Assembly: GCA_963752855.1 (NCBI GenBank)
Contig: CAVVZX010000052.1
Span: 146,809 to 210,808 of the forward strand
Direction of reading: 5' to 3'
Length of the DNA: 64,000 nucleotides
Origin: DATJPW01 sp963752855
GTDB lineage: Bacteria > Desulfobacterota > Desulfomonilia > Desulfomonilales > Desulfomonilaceae
Within the stretch, counting starts at the first letter, position 1; every line of letters begins with the position of its first letter. A program made the position numbers and the translations under genes. The notes under the pieces were generated by a model. That model searched no databases. It saw nothing but the letters and a program-made list of their open reading frames with translations, and had not been told where the DNA came from. Shown one piece after another: positions 9,179-18,416 of the stretch.

Positions 9179-10319
9179 TCATGAATCCAGCAGCGCCAGA
9201 TTGTCGGCGTGTATGACCTCGTCGTTGCTCCTGTAACCCAGAATCCAGTCAATTTCTACGGCTCGCCGCCCCATGATTTTTTCCAGTTCGTCGGAGGAGT
9301 AATTAACTAGACCCACCGCGAGTTTCTTGCCCTTGGGGATCGCAAACCAAAACCGCTGCGCCATGATCGAAGTGTCCCTGGATGCTTGTTACCCCAATGG
9401 GAAGCAGGCTTTTTCCACTATGAGTTATCGCCTCTGCGGCTCCCGCGTCCACTTCGAGTTCCCCTTCCGGGGCCAGATTATAGCGGATCCAGTGCTTCCT
9501 GGCGGAGATCTTCTCTTTGGCGGGGAGGATCAACGTCCCACACACTTCGCCCTCCATAGTCCTGGCCACTATACCGGGTATTTTCCCGCCTGCGATTATC
9601 ATGGGAATGCCCGCTACTCTTACGACCTCGGCCGCTTGCAACTTGGAAGCCATCCCACCTCGGCCGACTTTCGACGGGACATCGGATGCGAGGCCCCTTA
9701 GTTCGGGTGTTATTTCCTCTATAAGCGGAATTAAACACGCGTCTGCGCTGGTCCTGGGATCGCAATCCATAAATCCTTCGATATCGCTGAGAGCAAAAAG
9801 AAGGTCCGCATCTGCTAGAGTAGCCACAAGAGCCGATAGATTATCATTGTCCCCGAACCTGATTTCTTGAACCGCGACGGTGTCATTCTCATTTATGATC
9901 GGCACTGCTCCCGCAGATAGAAGAGTCATAAGAGTATTACGAGCATTCAGATATCGGCTGCGATGGGTCAGGTCGTCCCGAGTCAATAGCATTTGGCCGA
10001 CGGTGACTCCGTGGCGTCCGAAACCCTCTTCGTACGCAGCCATGAGCCTCGTTTGACCCACAGACGCCGCCGCCTGTTTCTGAGGAATAGTTCTGGCGCC
10101 CTCACGGAAATTCAGACGCCGGACCCCAGCGGCGATAGCGCCTGAGGAAACCATGATGAATTCTTTTCCTTGCTCTTTGTATCGACACACATCGTCAACT
10201 ATTCCGTCCATAACGGCGCGGTCGAGACCTTCGTCGTTAGTGACTACGCTGGAACCCAGTTTCAGCACTATTCGGCGAACAGAGCCGAGAAATTCTTTTC
10301 TAATCGCTGAGTAATTCAT
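9179..10319 (-). CDS. proB: glutamate 5-kinase, one frameshift before the PUA domain end
   Basis: First step of proline synthesis, ATP-dependent phosphorylation of glutamate. The amino acid kinase domain is complete: RIVLKLGSSVV, VSSGAIAAG, INENDTV, FGDNDNLSALVA and KVGRGGMASKLQAA. The C-terminal PUA domain starts normally (DHGAAVLV) but shifts at about 9330, where CAAGAAACTCGC has one base too many in the A run. It then continues in the next frame (LAVGLVNYSSDELEKIMG) to 9179. Start ATG 10319 overlaps the end of obgE by 20 bases. This is the last gene of the rplU-rpmA-obgE-proB cluster, a common bacterial arrangement. Confidence 0.9.
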
Positions 10320-11328
10320 CAGTCTTTTGAGTTTGTTTCAACGTGAGCGAAACGCGCCGGAGCAACTCCGGAAGCCCTTCACCGGTAACAGCGGAGATCT
10401 CGTAAACACGCAAACCTTTTGTTTCAATGAAACGCCTCAGTTGACCCGCGGCGGTTCGGTTTTCCGGGAGATCCATCTTCGTGATCACCCCGATCAGCGG
10501 CCTTTGTATCAGATCCTTACTGTACGAAGCAAGTTCGTTCATGATGATGTCGAAGCGCTCCGGGGCCGACGGGGTCAGATGCGGAGCAGGATCAATCAGG
10601 TGCAATAACACTCTGGTTCTTTCGATATGGCGAAGAAACTGGTCTCCCATGCCGGCGCCTTTATGAGCATCTTCTATGAGACCAGGGATATCGGCCATGA
10701 CGAAATCTCTTCCGTCCGGGGTCTTTACCATGCCGAGACCCGGAACTTTGGTGGTGAACGGATAATCCGCTATTTTTGGACGAGCGTTGCTCACTCTGGA
10801 AATCAGTGTGGACTTGCCGCTGTTGGGCAGCCCCACCAACCCCACGTCCGCAATTAGCTTCAATTCCAGCGCCAGCCAACGATCCTGGCCTTCTTTGCCT
10901 TCTTCAAATCGTCTCGGGGCCCGGTTTCTTGATGTCGCAAAGCGGCTGTTTCCTCTACCGCCACGTCCACCTTGCGCGGCCAAAATTTTTGCTCCGGATT
11001 GATCCAGGTCCGCCACAAGTGCGCCGGTCTCCTCCTCAAATACTTGCGTTCCCACAGGGACTCTGATTGTCAGATCAGGACCGTTCCGGCCGTGTCGATT
11101 ATTGCCGCTCCCGTGTGTGCCTTTCTTTGCTCGATATAACTGCTGATATCTGCAATCGAGCAAGGTGTTGAGGGATTCATCCGCTTCGATGATCACGTCC
11201 CCGCCTTTGCCCCCATCACCGCCGTTCGGTCCACCCTTAGGGACATACGGTTCCCTCCGGAAACTGACGCATCCGTTTCCACCTTTGCCCGCGACGACTC
11301 GGATTCTGGCTTGATCTACGAATTTCAA
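10300..11328 (-). CDS. obgE: GTPase Obg/CgtA
   Basis: Essential ribosome-associated GTPase of large-subunit maturation, 342 residues. The glycine-rich Obg fold is clear in the first 155 residues (GKGGNGCVSFRRE, KGGPNGGDGGKGGDVI). The G domain follows, with G1 GLPNSGKST, G3 DIPGLIEDA and G4 ITKMD. The start codon is TTG with only a weak ribosome site; the N-terminus MKFVDQARIRVVAGKGG is canonical. It lies downstream of rpmA after a 171-base gap in which I see no gene. Confidence 0.95.
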   Translation of the reverse strand: MKFVDQARIRVVAGKGGNGCVSFRREPYVPKGGPNGGDGGKGGDVIIEADESLNTLLDCRYQQLYRAKKGTHGSGNNRHGRNGPDLTIRVPVGTQVFEEETGALVADLDQSGAKILAAQGGRGGRGNSRFATSRNRAPRRFEEGKEGQDRWLALELKLIADVGLVGLPNSGKSTLISRVSNARPKIADYPFTTKVPGLGMVKTPDGRDFVMADIPGLIEDAHKGAGMGDQFLRHIERTRVLLHLIDPAPHLTPSAPERFDIIMNELASYSKDLIQRPLIGVITKMDLPENRTAAGQLRRFIETKGLRVYEISAVTGEGLPELLRRVSLTLKQTQKTDELLSD

Positions 11329-11499
11329 ATTACGGAAAATGCCGGTTGATGGGCGTCTGAGGATTGCACGCGAGAGCGGCGGCGCCTTGCCGGAACGTGG
11401 CTCGGCGGGACCCTCGCTTGCATGCGCTCCATCCCGCCAACCTTGCTCCTTTTAATGTACTGTATGCCTCCTGGATCTGAGATGATCCAAGACGATTGA

Positions 11500-11775
11500 C
11501 TATTCAGCGGGGGTTTCTGCTTTAACGGGAACGATTGCGACTCGCTTCCTGTTGCGGTCCTTTCTCTGGTATTCGACGATTCCGTCGATCTTGGCGAACA
11601 GCGTATAATCACGGCCCATCCCAACATTTTCTCCGGGATGAATATTCGTGCCGGTCTGTCGCACAATGATGTTACCGGCCCTTACCAATTGCCCCCCAAA
11701 ACGTTTTACTCCTAATCGCTGTCCAGGGCTGTCCCGTCCGTTTCGAGAACTTCCTCCTGCTTTTTTATGGGCCAT
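11500..11775 (-). CDS. rpmA: 50S ribosomal protein L27
   Basis: A 91-residue L27 with the canonical opening MAHKKAGGSSRNGRDS, then QRLGVKRFGGQ.V.AGNIIVRQTGT and HPG.NVG.GRD.TLFA. No Firmicutes-type N-terminal leader to be cleaved. A strong AGGAGGT lies seven bases before the ATG. Second gene of the L21-L27-Obg operon. Confidence 0.98.
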   Translation of the reverse strand: MAHKKAGGSSRNGRDSPGQRLGVKRFGGQLVRAGNIIVRQTGTNIHPGENVGMGRDYTLFAKIDGIVEYQRKDRNRKRVAIVPVKAETPAE

Positions 11776-11826
11776 GGTATTACCTCCTGTCCTTACAGGA
11801 CGTTCGATTTCATGTCTGACAGTGTT

Positions 11827-12195
11827 CTAAGAAGAAACTGAGATCGTTTGCTGGTCAGGGCTATCCGTTTCGACCGGCGCCTCCTGCGGCACTATCTGAT
11901 CAATCTTCAAGAGAGTGTACCATTGCCGGTGACCTTGCTTCTTATCATAGGCTTTTCGGCGTTTCTTTTTGAAGACTATTATCTTCCTGTCACGAGCGGT
12001 CCGGACAATGGTGGCTTTTACTACAGCGTCCTTGACGAATGGTTTTCCCAGGTCAACACCTTCCGAGGCCCCTATGGCCAAAATTTTATCCAGGTCTACC
12101 TGATCCCCTGGTTCACCTTTGAGCTTTTCGACCTTGAGCTGATCCCCGGCCTCGACTTTGTACTGTTTCCCGCCGGTTTGAACTATGGCGTACAT
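11827..12195 (-). CDS. rplU: 50S ribosomal protein L21
   Basis: A 122-residue L21 starting MYAIVQTGGKQYKV, with VVRTARDRKIIVFKKKRRK-type basic segment and KQGHRQWYTLLKI near the end, both family hallmarks. ATG 12195 is chosen over an upstream in-frame start because AGGAGG lies seven bases before it and the canonical N-terminus begins there. First gene of the cluster, under the promoter at 12223-12251. Confidence 0.97.
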   Translation of the reverse strand: MYAIVQTGGKQYKVEAGDQLKVEKLKGEPGDQVDLDKILAIGASEGVDLGKPFVKDAVVKATIVRTARDRKIIVFKKKRRKAYDKKQGHRQWYTLLKIDQIVPQEAPVETDSPDQQTISVSS

Positions 12196-12222
12196 GTGTG
12201 GCCTCCTAAACCATAACGAATA

Positions 12223-12251
12223 ATTAAAGCACTGGGATGATCGTCTGTCAA
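12223..12251 (-). promoter_or_regulatory. sigma-70 promoter for rplU-rpmA-obgE-proB
   Basis: On the minus strand TTGACA (12251-12246), 17-base spacer, TTTAAT (12228-12223). A perfect -35 and strong -10, about 28 bases before the rplU start codon. Confidence 0.72.
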
Positions 12252-12292
12252 GCCCGAAATAACCATGTGATGTAATCATTGACGTACGTGCG

Positions 12293-12357
12293 GGGGCGGG
12301 CTTTCAAGCCTGACCGAAGAATTCTTCAGTACACACCCTGGCTTGAAAGACCGCCCC
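12293..12357. repeat. inverted repeat upstream of the rplU promoter
   Basis: GGGGCGGGCTTTCAAGCC (12293-12310) and GGCTTGAAAGACCGCCCC (12340-12357) pair at 17 of 18 positions around a 29-base loop. It lies between the secreted hypothetical gene and the rplU promoter, both read leftward, so it may end the upstream transcript. It has no T-tract on either side, so it is not a classical intrinsic terminator. Confidence 0.5.
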
Positions 12358-12399
12358 AATTATTGCCAATACGCCCAGCCACACTCGGATGATTGCGCT

Positions 12400-13363
12400 C
12401 TATCTGCCTCCGTTGGGTTCAGCTTCCGGACCTTTCTCCGTCGGGGTCGCTTCAGTTTCGGGAGCCCCCTCTGTTTCCCCCTCTACTCCGGTGGCCTCAG
12501 GCCCCGCAGTAGGCAGCGGCGCAGGTCTTGAGAGAACTCCGCCGGAAAGCATAGCGCGCCGGCTAGCCCGCTTTATAACGGTTCCCGGCGGCGCGGCATA
12601 CGATGGGTGCGCCAAGTCCATGCCGGAACATTTCCATACAAAGACGAAACTATCTAAAATGTTATTAATCATATTATTATAAATATAATTTACATCTATG
12701 TCCGTCAGTAGCATCGTTCGATCGAATTTGTCAGGCGCTCGAAAAATCACAAATGGGTCTTCCTTCATCGTTGACGCAAAAGTATCGTTTCTGACGTGCT
12801 TAAATCTGGGCATATCTTCAGGTGTAAGCCTTTCCATGAGTTCACCCAGAGAATGAAAATCGCCGTATCCATCATAGAAAAGCCACAGATCAATGAGGTT
12901 TTCGACTATGATTTCGTCCAGAATCATGGAGAATTTTTCCAGGTGATTCGACATCAGGAAATGCAGGCATTTTGACCAGGATAATGGAGTAGGCGATCAT
13001 GCCCAATCGGCCGGCGATATTGGTAGCCGATGTGTCAAGCTTTAGCTCACCGCCCTTGAGGGCCTCAGCGCAGAAAGGGATATCCCTCATCAGTCGAGCG
13101 TACGCTTCCCGCCTGATCTCTTCGAGGTCCTTATTTTTCAGATTAACACGGATATCGCGCGTCATGAAAGTCATCCCGCGCAAAAAATCATACCGATTGT
13201 TATAAATGTAAGAGCCCATGGCCCTGGGCAGCAGTTTCAGGAGATCTCGCGTGACAGTCTCGAGAAACATCTCGTGCGTATCGTACGGTATGTAGGCTGA
13301 CGCAGGAGAGGCAATAATAATTACCAACAGGCCTGCCAGGATTAGCTTTACCGACTTTGACAT
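12400..13363 (-). CDS. secreted hypothetical protein, one frameshift
   Basis: Not a family I recognise. ATG 13363 has AGGAGG nine bases upstream. The N-terminus MSKSVKLILAGLLVIIIASPASA is a clear signal peptide with an AxA cleavage site, so the product is exported. The mature part is helical (TRDLLKLLPRAMGSYIYNNR, then MTRDIRVNLKNKDLEEIRRE). The frame breaks near 12930 (FPDVES) and resumes in the next as HLEKFSMILDEIIVENL, followed by a long body ending in a Pro/Glu/Thr-rich tail. Joined length would be about 320 residues. mutS lies behind it on the same strand. Confidence 0.65.
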
Positions 13364-13538
13364 GGTACATCCTCCTGGAACGGGAGATATCGACACAAGA
13401 TCTCCCATAGCAGTGGAGAATACCACAAATGAACAAGAAATTCAAATGGAATTGCAATTAGATAAAGATGAGTTTTAATGTTAAACTTGATTGTTGGTGA
13501 TTTCAAGAGATTTCATCAACGGATGAAGTCTGTAGGAT

Positions 13539-16151
13539 TCAAATTTTCTGCTTCCACTGGGCTAATACGTTGAGCGCTTCAAGCGGAGTAATATCATCAA
13601 GATTCATCTGTTCCAAATCCTTCAAAATATCTTGGCCGGGATTACCGAACAGCTCCGGCTGAAATGCGCTCACGGCCTGATTTGCAGCATTGGGCCTGCC
13701 TGCGATCACAGGAAGTCCTCTCAAATCCAGTTCGTTTCTCTCCAGGCCGGATAAAATCTCTCTCGCGCGATTTATTACAAAATCGGGGATACCTGCGAGT
13801 TTCGCGACTTGTATCCCGTAAGATCGGCTGCAACCCCCCGGCACGATCTTTCTCAGAAATACCACCCGATCTTCCCACTCTCGCACGGCTATGTTGTAGT
13901 TGCGAACTCTCGTCTTCACCCGAGCGATATCCACAAGCTCATGGTAATGAGTGGCGAAAAGCGTCCGTGGGCCGCCGTCCGATTTGTCATGAAGGAACTC
14001 CGTGACCGCCCAAGCTATTGATAAACCGTCGAAGGTGCTGGTCCCGCGGCCGACTTCGTCCAAAAGAACCAGGGAACGGTCAGTGGCGCTGTGCAATATT
14101 TCCGCGGTTTCGTTCATTTCAACCATGAATGTCGATTGACCGAAGGCGAGGTAATCCGCGGCCCCTATCCTTGTGAAAATCCGATCCACTGTCCCCACGG
14201 ACGCTTCCTTGGCCGAAACAAGGCTGCCCATTTGAGCCATGATAACTATGAGCGCAGTCTGGCGGAGATAAGTGGATTTTCCGGCCATGTTCGGCCCGGT
14301 TATGATAAGGATCTGATCGGACGAGCGGTTCAGCAGCACATCATTGGGAACATACGTTTCTCCATGCTCGAAGGTTTCAACCACAGGATGACGACCTTCG
14401 GCAATCCGGATTTCGTCCCTCTGATGGATTTCCGGCCGGGTATACCCCCGGAGAGCGGCTAATTCAGCCAGCGAAACGAGCACATCCAAAGTGGCTATGG
14501 CCGCGGCGGTGGCCTGTATTCTCGGGATTACTTCCAGAAGCCTGTGTCTCAACAGGTCAAAGATCTCGGCTTCCAGTTCGATAATCCTGTCCTGCGCGTT
14601 GAGGACCTTCAGCTCATACTCTTTCAGGTCTTCGGTAATGTACCGCTCCGCGTTTACCAGCGTCTGTTTACGGATATAGTTCGCAGGAATCTTGTTCTGG
14701 TGGGTCTTGGTGATTTCTATGTAATAGCCGAATACTCGATTGTATCCTACTTTCAGGTTCGGGATGCCTGTCGCCTCCCTTTCACTGGCTTCGATATTCG
14801 CAATCCATTGCTTGCCGCTTCGACTGATTCCGCGCAACTCGTCTAATTCTTCATTGTACCCGTCCCGAATCACACCTCCATCCTTGATATTCCAAGGCGG
14901 GGAATCAACCAACACCGATTCAATGGCATGCGCAACGTAGGACAAATCGTCCATCTGCCGGAAATCGTCGCTCAGCGCAGTTTCGAGATCTTGCAACAGC
15001 TTTATCAAAGACGGTATCTGCTCGGCCGAAGAGCGTAACTGGATCAGATCTCGGGGATTGGCGCTTTTCAGGGAGATTTTCCCGGCTATTCTTTCCAGGT
15101 CCCCCATTTCCTTGAGAACGCTCCGCAGGTCGGACTTCAACACGGTATTCTCAACCAGAGCTTCAACCGTTTCACTCCGCCGGAAGATCTCATCCACGTC
15201 CAGCAGCGGGTAAGCGATCCACTGCCGCATAAGACGCGCGCCCATTGCCGTGACTGTCCGATCAAGAAGTTGAACCAGCGTTCCGGTGGTTGTTCCATCC
15301 TTGATGTTTTTGAATATTTCAAGATTCCTGAGAGTCGCCTGGTCGAGCACCATATAATTGCCCAGGTGATACACACGGGGCGGTTTAACATGCGCAGGAG
15401 CGTAAGACCTGGTCTGTCTGACATAGCTGACAATGATTCCCGCTGCGAGGGTCATTGGCGAATCTTCAGAGAGACCGAAACCCTCAAGATTCTGCACTCC
15501 GTACTGCTCCCGAAGCGCCTCACCACAAGTACGGACATCGCACATCCAATCTTCCACCGGATGGACGTAGAATGACTGGTCCAAAAGCGCTTGAAGGTTT
15601 TCCCGGCCGGACAGATGCTCCGGGAAGAGCACCTCTTTAGGTTCTAAGCGTCGCAATTCCTGTGACGCGAGCGAGGCATCCGAAGTCTGGGTCACCTGCA
15701 AATCGCCGGTGGATAGGTCAAAGGCCGCCAACGCCACATCCGCGCCTTTCGTAACCAAAGCGACAACAAAGTGGTTCTCTTCAGCCTTGAGAATTCCCGG
15801 CTCTTCAGTCAATCCCGGCGTTAGCACTCTGGTGACTTCGCGGCGAACGATCCCTTTGGCTTGTCGAGGGTCTTCCATCTGATCGCATACAGCTACTCGT
15901 TGGCCGGCTGCGAGTAATCGCGAGATATAGCCGGACGCGGCATGATGCGGGAACCCGCACAGAGGGACACTCCCTTCCTTATTCTTATCCCTCGTCGTTA
16001 GAGCTATATCCAATATTTTTGAGGCTGTTTTCGCGTCCTCGAAGAACATCTCGTAGAAATCACCCATTCTGAAGAGAAGGATCGCGTCGGGATGACGCTC
16101 CTTCTGTTCGCGATACTGGCGCATCATGGGTGTGAGGTTCTCGTCCGTCAC
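13539..16151 (-). CDS. mutS: DNA mismatch repair protein MutS
   Basis: Mismatch sensor and ATPase of methyl-independent or MutL-directed repair, 870 residues from the GTG at 16151. It has the mismatch-binding GDFYEMF, the connector and lever regions, Walker A GPNMAGKST, and Walker B DEVGRGTSTFDGLSIAW. The frame is open to 16298, but that extension runs through a palindromic repeat and is not MutS-like. GTG 16151 has AGGGA seven bases upstream and gives the normal opening TDENLTPMMRQY. No frameshift in 2.6 kb, notable in this window. Confidence 0.96.
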   Translation of the reverse strand: MTDENLTPMMRQYREQKERHPDAILLFRMGDFYEMFFEDAKTASKILDIALTTRDKNKEGSVPLCGFPHHAASGYISRLLAAGQRVAVCDQMEDPRQAKGIVRREVTRVLTPGLTEEPGILKAEENHFVVALVTKGADVALAAFDLSTGDLQVTQTSDASLASQELRRLEPKEVLFPEHLSGRENLQALLDQSFYVHPVEDWMCDVRTCGEALREQYGVQNLEGFGLSEDSPMTLAAGIIVSYVRQTRSYAPAHVKPPRVYHLGNYMVLDQATLRNLEIFKNIKDGTTTGTLVQLLDRTVTAMGARLMRQWIAYPLLDVDEIFRRSETVEALVENTVLKSDLRSVLKEMGDLERIAGKISLKSANPRDLIQLRSSAEQIPSLIKLLQDLETALSDDFRQMDDLSYVAHAIESVLVDSPPWNIKDGGVIRDGYNEELDELRGISRSGKQWIANIEASEREATGIPNLKVGYNRVFGYYIEITKTHQNKIPANYIRKQTLVNAERYITEDLKEYELKVLNAQDRIIELEAEIFDLLRHRLLEVIPRIQATAAAIATLDVLVSLAELAALRGYTRPEIHQRDEIRIAEGRHPVVETFEHGETYVPNDVLLNRSSDQILIITGPNMAGKSTYLRQTALIVIMAQMGSLVSAKEASVGTVDRIFTRIGAADYLAFGQSTFMVEMNETAEILHSATDRSLVLLDEVGRGTSTFDGLSIAWAVTEFLHDKSDGGPRTLFATHYHELVDIARVKTRVRNYNIAVREWEDRVVFLRKIVPGGCSRSYGIQVAKLAGIPDFVINRAREILSGLERNELDLRGLPVIAGRPNAANQAVSAFQPELFGNPGQDILKDLEQMNLDDITPLEALNVLAQWKQKI

Positions 16152-16235
16152 GGTTTGTCCCTGGGAAAATATGATTCGAGAACAATAACGATTCCACCGT
16201 AATGTGTCCAGCCCTAGATTTTTTTTGAAGAGCTT

Positions 16236-16301
16236 TCCGGGGAACCCTTTTTTCTGCAAAAAAGGGTTCCCCGGACCCTTCCCAAAAAACTCTAACATTC
16301 T
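16236..16301. repeat. dispersed palindromic element, copy A
   Basis: A perfect 18-bp inverted repeat, TCCGGGGAACCCTTTTTT (16236-16253) and its complement (16258-16275), around a four-base loop, followed by GACCCTTCCCAAAAAACTCT. Copies B (23753-23829) and C (47535-47604, opposite orientation) share the CCGGGG arms and the tail CCC..CC..AAA..CTCCTA. Lies just upstream of mutS. Confidence 0.75.
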
Positions 16302-16353
16302 TTTGCACCTAATTATTGAGGTGGTACTTCTTCAGTTACGGGCGGCCAAAGAC

Positions 16354-16427
16354 TGCCATTGCCAGCGCAGCGAAGCAATCTCCGAACTTGGACCGATTGC
16401 TTCGCCGTTTCACTCTTCGCGACGGCA
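16354..16427. repeat. palindromic repeat related to 5059-5143
   Basis: Inner arms GAAGCAATC (16372-16380) and GATTGCTTC (16395-16403) pair exactly. The outer ends TGCCATTGC and GCGACGGCA pair with two mismatches. The GCGAAGCAATCTCC core resembles the repeat at 5059-5143. The whole 16152-16577 gap holds only this, copy A and the short direct repeat. Confidence 0.55.
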
Positions 16428-16514
16428 CAACCCACGCCCCCCATGACTGAATGACTATCCGAGGCGTAAAGTTGAGTTCGCATGAAAACAAAAAATGCGG
16501 TAATATTTCAACTC

Positions 16515-16549
16515 TTCTCTGCGCTCTCTGCGAACTCTGCGGTGAGAAG
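16515..16549. repeat. short direct repeat, copy 1 (copy 2 at 17342-17375)
   Basis: TTCTCTGCGCTCTCTGCG is present identically at 16515-16532 and 17342-17359, and both copies continue with a variant of TTCTGCGGTGA-A. The two copies flank the MNT/HEPN pair. Confidence 0.6.
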
Positions 16550-16577
16550 TCCGACAAGGCATGATATAATAAAAGTT

Positions 16578-16848
16578 ATGATTACCGATAAGGACAAACA
16601 GATAATTAAAGAGACAGCCGCCAAGTACCCGCGTAAGACGCGTACTGCTCTTTGGGTCCAGCCTTTTCCCTGATAAGGAAAGCCACGATATCGATATTGG
16701 GATAGAAGGCTTTGACGAAAAGGATTTTTTCACATTTTATGGAGAACTCCTCTTTGCCTTGTCAAAACCCGTGGATATCGTTGATCTGTCCGTAAAAACC
16801 CGTCTCGTCCAACTCATCGAGCAAGAAGGCATATCTCTCGATGCCTGA
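16578..16848 (+). CDS. MNT-type nucleotidyltransferase antitoxin (MntA-like), one frameshift
   Basis: Small minimal nucleotidyltransferase, usually the antitoxin that AMPylates a HEPN toxin. The first frame reads MITDKDKQIIKETAAKYPRK and stops after a shift near 16650. The next frame carries the signature LFGSSLFPDKESHDIDIGI, i.e. GS-x(10)-D-x-D, then PVDIVDLS with the third acidic residue, to the TGA at 16848. Joined length about 90 residues, normal for the family. The stop overlaps the HEPN start by eight bases. A single-base error or recent inactivation are both possible. Confidence 0.72.
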
Positions 16849-17258
16849 TTATCGTCTTCGTATTGAAGCCGAGTACGAGGAATTGGAAAGCACTCTCTCC
16901 GCTCTGCCAAACCGCCCTTTGTCAACTCTCTCCAAATTGGAGCTTGCCGGCGCGGCAGCACTGCTTCACAATTTTTACAATGGCATCGAAAACATTCTCA
17001 AACTTGTCTTCCGCTTAAAGGGGTTTCCTATTCCGCGAAGGAGAATTCTGGCATAAAGATCTGCTCGGTCTAGCAGAGGAACAAGGAATCCTGTCTAACT
17101 CATTGCTGGAAGACTTGAAGCGCTATCTTGCATTTCGCCACTATTTTGGTCACGGCTACGCCCTGAATCTCGTCCCTGGGCGGCTGGAGCCGCTTGCGGC
17201 AGATGCGCCAGCGGTGTTCGCCAAGTTCAAGGTCGAGATTGAGAATTGCATGAGCTGA
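16841..17258 (+). CDS. HEPN-domain toxin (HepT-like), one frameshift
   Basis: Partner of the MNT gene, predicted RNase of a type VII toxin-antitoxin pair. Starts MPDYRLRIEAEYEELESTL and has LLHNFYNGIENILKLVF, the HepT core. A shift near 17040 moves it to a second frame with EFWHKDLLGLAEEQGILS and the HEPN catalytic motif RHYFGH (R-x4-H), ending at 17258. Joined length about 139 residues. Both members carrying one shift fits either decay of an addiction module or sequence errors. Confidence 0.72.
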
Positions 17259-17403
17259 TAACTTCTGCTCGCAACCTGAGCAAATAAGATGCCCGTAGCT
17301 ATGTTATTTTGTGAAGAGCCTAACTCTGTATTTCTTGGACTTTCTCTGCGCTCTCTGCGTTTCTGCGGTGAAAGATTTCTTGCTTTCGGATAGGGGATGA
17401 CCA

Positions 17404-17580
17404 ATGGACAGAGCGGCTCTCTTGAAACAACTATCGGATCGAAACTTTGAGCATTGGCGATCGAGAGGATTATCACCCGTCAAGTCCAAGCAATTGGTGG
17501 CCGACAAGATGGAATCCTGGAAAACCCTGAGCGATGAACAGCTCCAAAAACTGTTGGAGCAAGAAGAAGCGGAATATTAA
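17404..17580 (+). CDS. small hypothetical protein, 58 residues
   Basis: Starts MDRAALLKQLSDRNFEHW and ends in an acidic helix LQKLLEQEEAEY. No known domain recognised. Amphipathic and charged, no membrane segment. It follows the toxin-antitoxin pair and could belong to the same accessory island. Coding status rests on the clean open frame and composition only. Confidence 0.4.
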   Translation: MDRAALLKQLSDRNFEHWRSRGLSPVKSKQLVADKMESWKTLSDEQLQKLLEQEEAEY

Positions 17581-17840
17581 GAACCCTGATCCATAAGAGT
17601 TTTCCGGAAGCAAGGAACTGCCTGCTGCCTCATTGGAGAGTGAAGACGGCTACATTGGAGTAAGATTGTTGTTCCTGAACCCCTTTTGGAGTTGATCGGA
17701 TCATTCAATTCACAGGTCTCTAGAAAAGACTCCTCTGAAGAACTTTCGGCGGCCAAAAAACTCCCAAGACCATCCATGTGTTATAAGGATGCCGGGTTCC
17801 CATGAAAAAATGAGTGTCCTTGTCGGGGCCACATATTTCG

Positions 17841-18410
17841 TCAAAGAAACTTCTTTTTGACGCTTAGGGCAGCCGCTTCATCGTCCCCTAATCTTTCTGC
17901 TTCCTTCAACCACAATACACCCATTTCCCAATCGATAAGACTTGCGGAATGTGGGCCTTCGCTGTCGTCACACTCAAAAATGTATAGAAACTTGAACGGA
18001 ATTTTTCGCAGCGACTTCGGAGGTTCTCCGAAGAGGGGGATTTGTTTAAATATCTCCAGTGACTTATCGTCCCATTCTTCGTCTTCGGGGTGTATTTCGA
18101 GATCCAGGACGCGAGAGGGGCGCACCATACCCAAGGAGGTTCGCTCATGAATTCGTACAATCGCCTGAGTTCATTCAGTGAATGAACGGGCACGTTGCTA
18201 AGTATTTCCTTTCTTTTCTGCCACCCGCTCTCTGTACCGATTCGGGGACCTACAATTCGGATTGATCCTAGGTCTGGTTTCCGGCTTTCTTTTCTCATAT
18301 AATTTGAAGCGCCGTGAGGAGCTAAGGCAACCTTGATCCATTGGTATTTTGCGAATTGCTGCTCGGGAGGGAGATACCGGTAATCTATGGGATACAGTCT
18401 AATACGAATG
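17841..18410 (-). pseudogene. hypothetical protein, 5' end lost at an IS630 junction and one frameshift
   Basis: Family not recognised. The frame is open from the IS630 edge (RIRIRLYPIDYRYLPPEQQF, WIKVALAPH) through RKPDLGSIRIVGPRIGTESGW to SEPPW near 18130, where it shifts. It continues in another frame as MVRPSRVLDLEIHPEDEEW and FLYIFECDDSEGPHSASLID to 17841. About 185 residues remain and no start codon is left upstream because the transposase gene abuts. The conserved feel of both halves argues it was a real gene before the IS630 inserted. Confidence 0.55.
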
Positions 18411-18416
18411 CGCTTC

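Noticed and set aside
16152..16298. N-terminal extension of mutS
   Set aside because: It is a translation of a palindromic repeat. GTG 16151 gives the family's normal start with a ribosome site.
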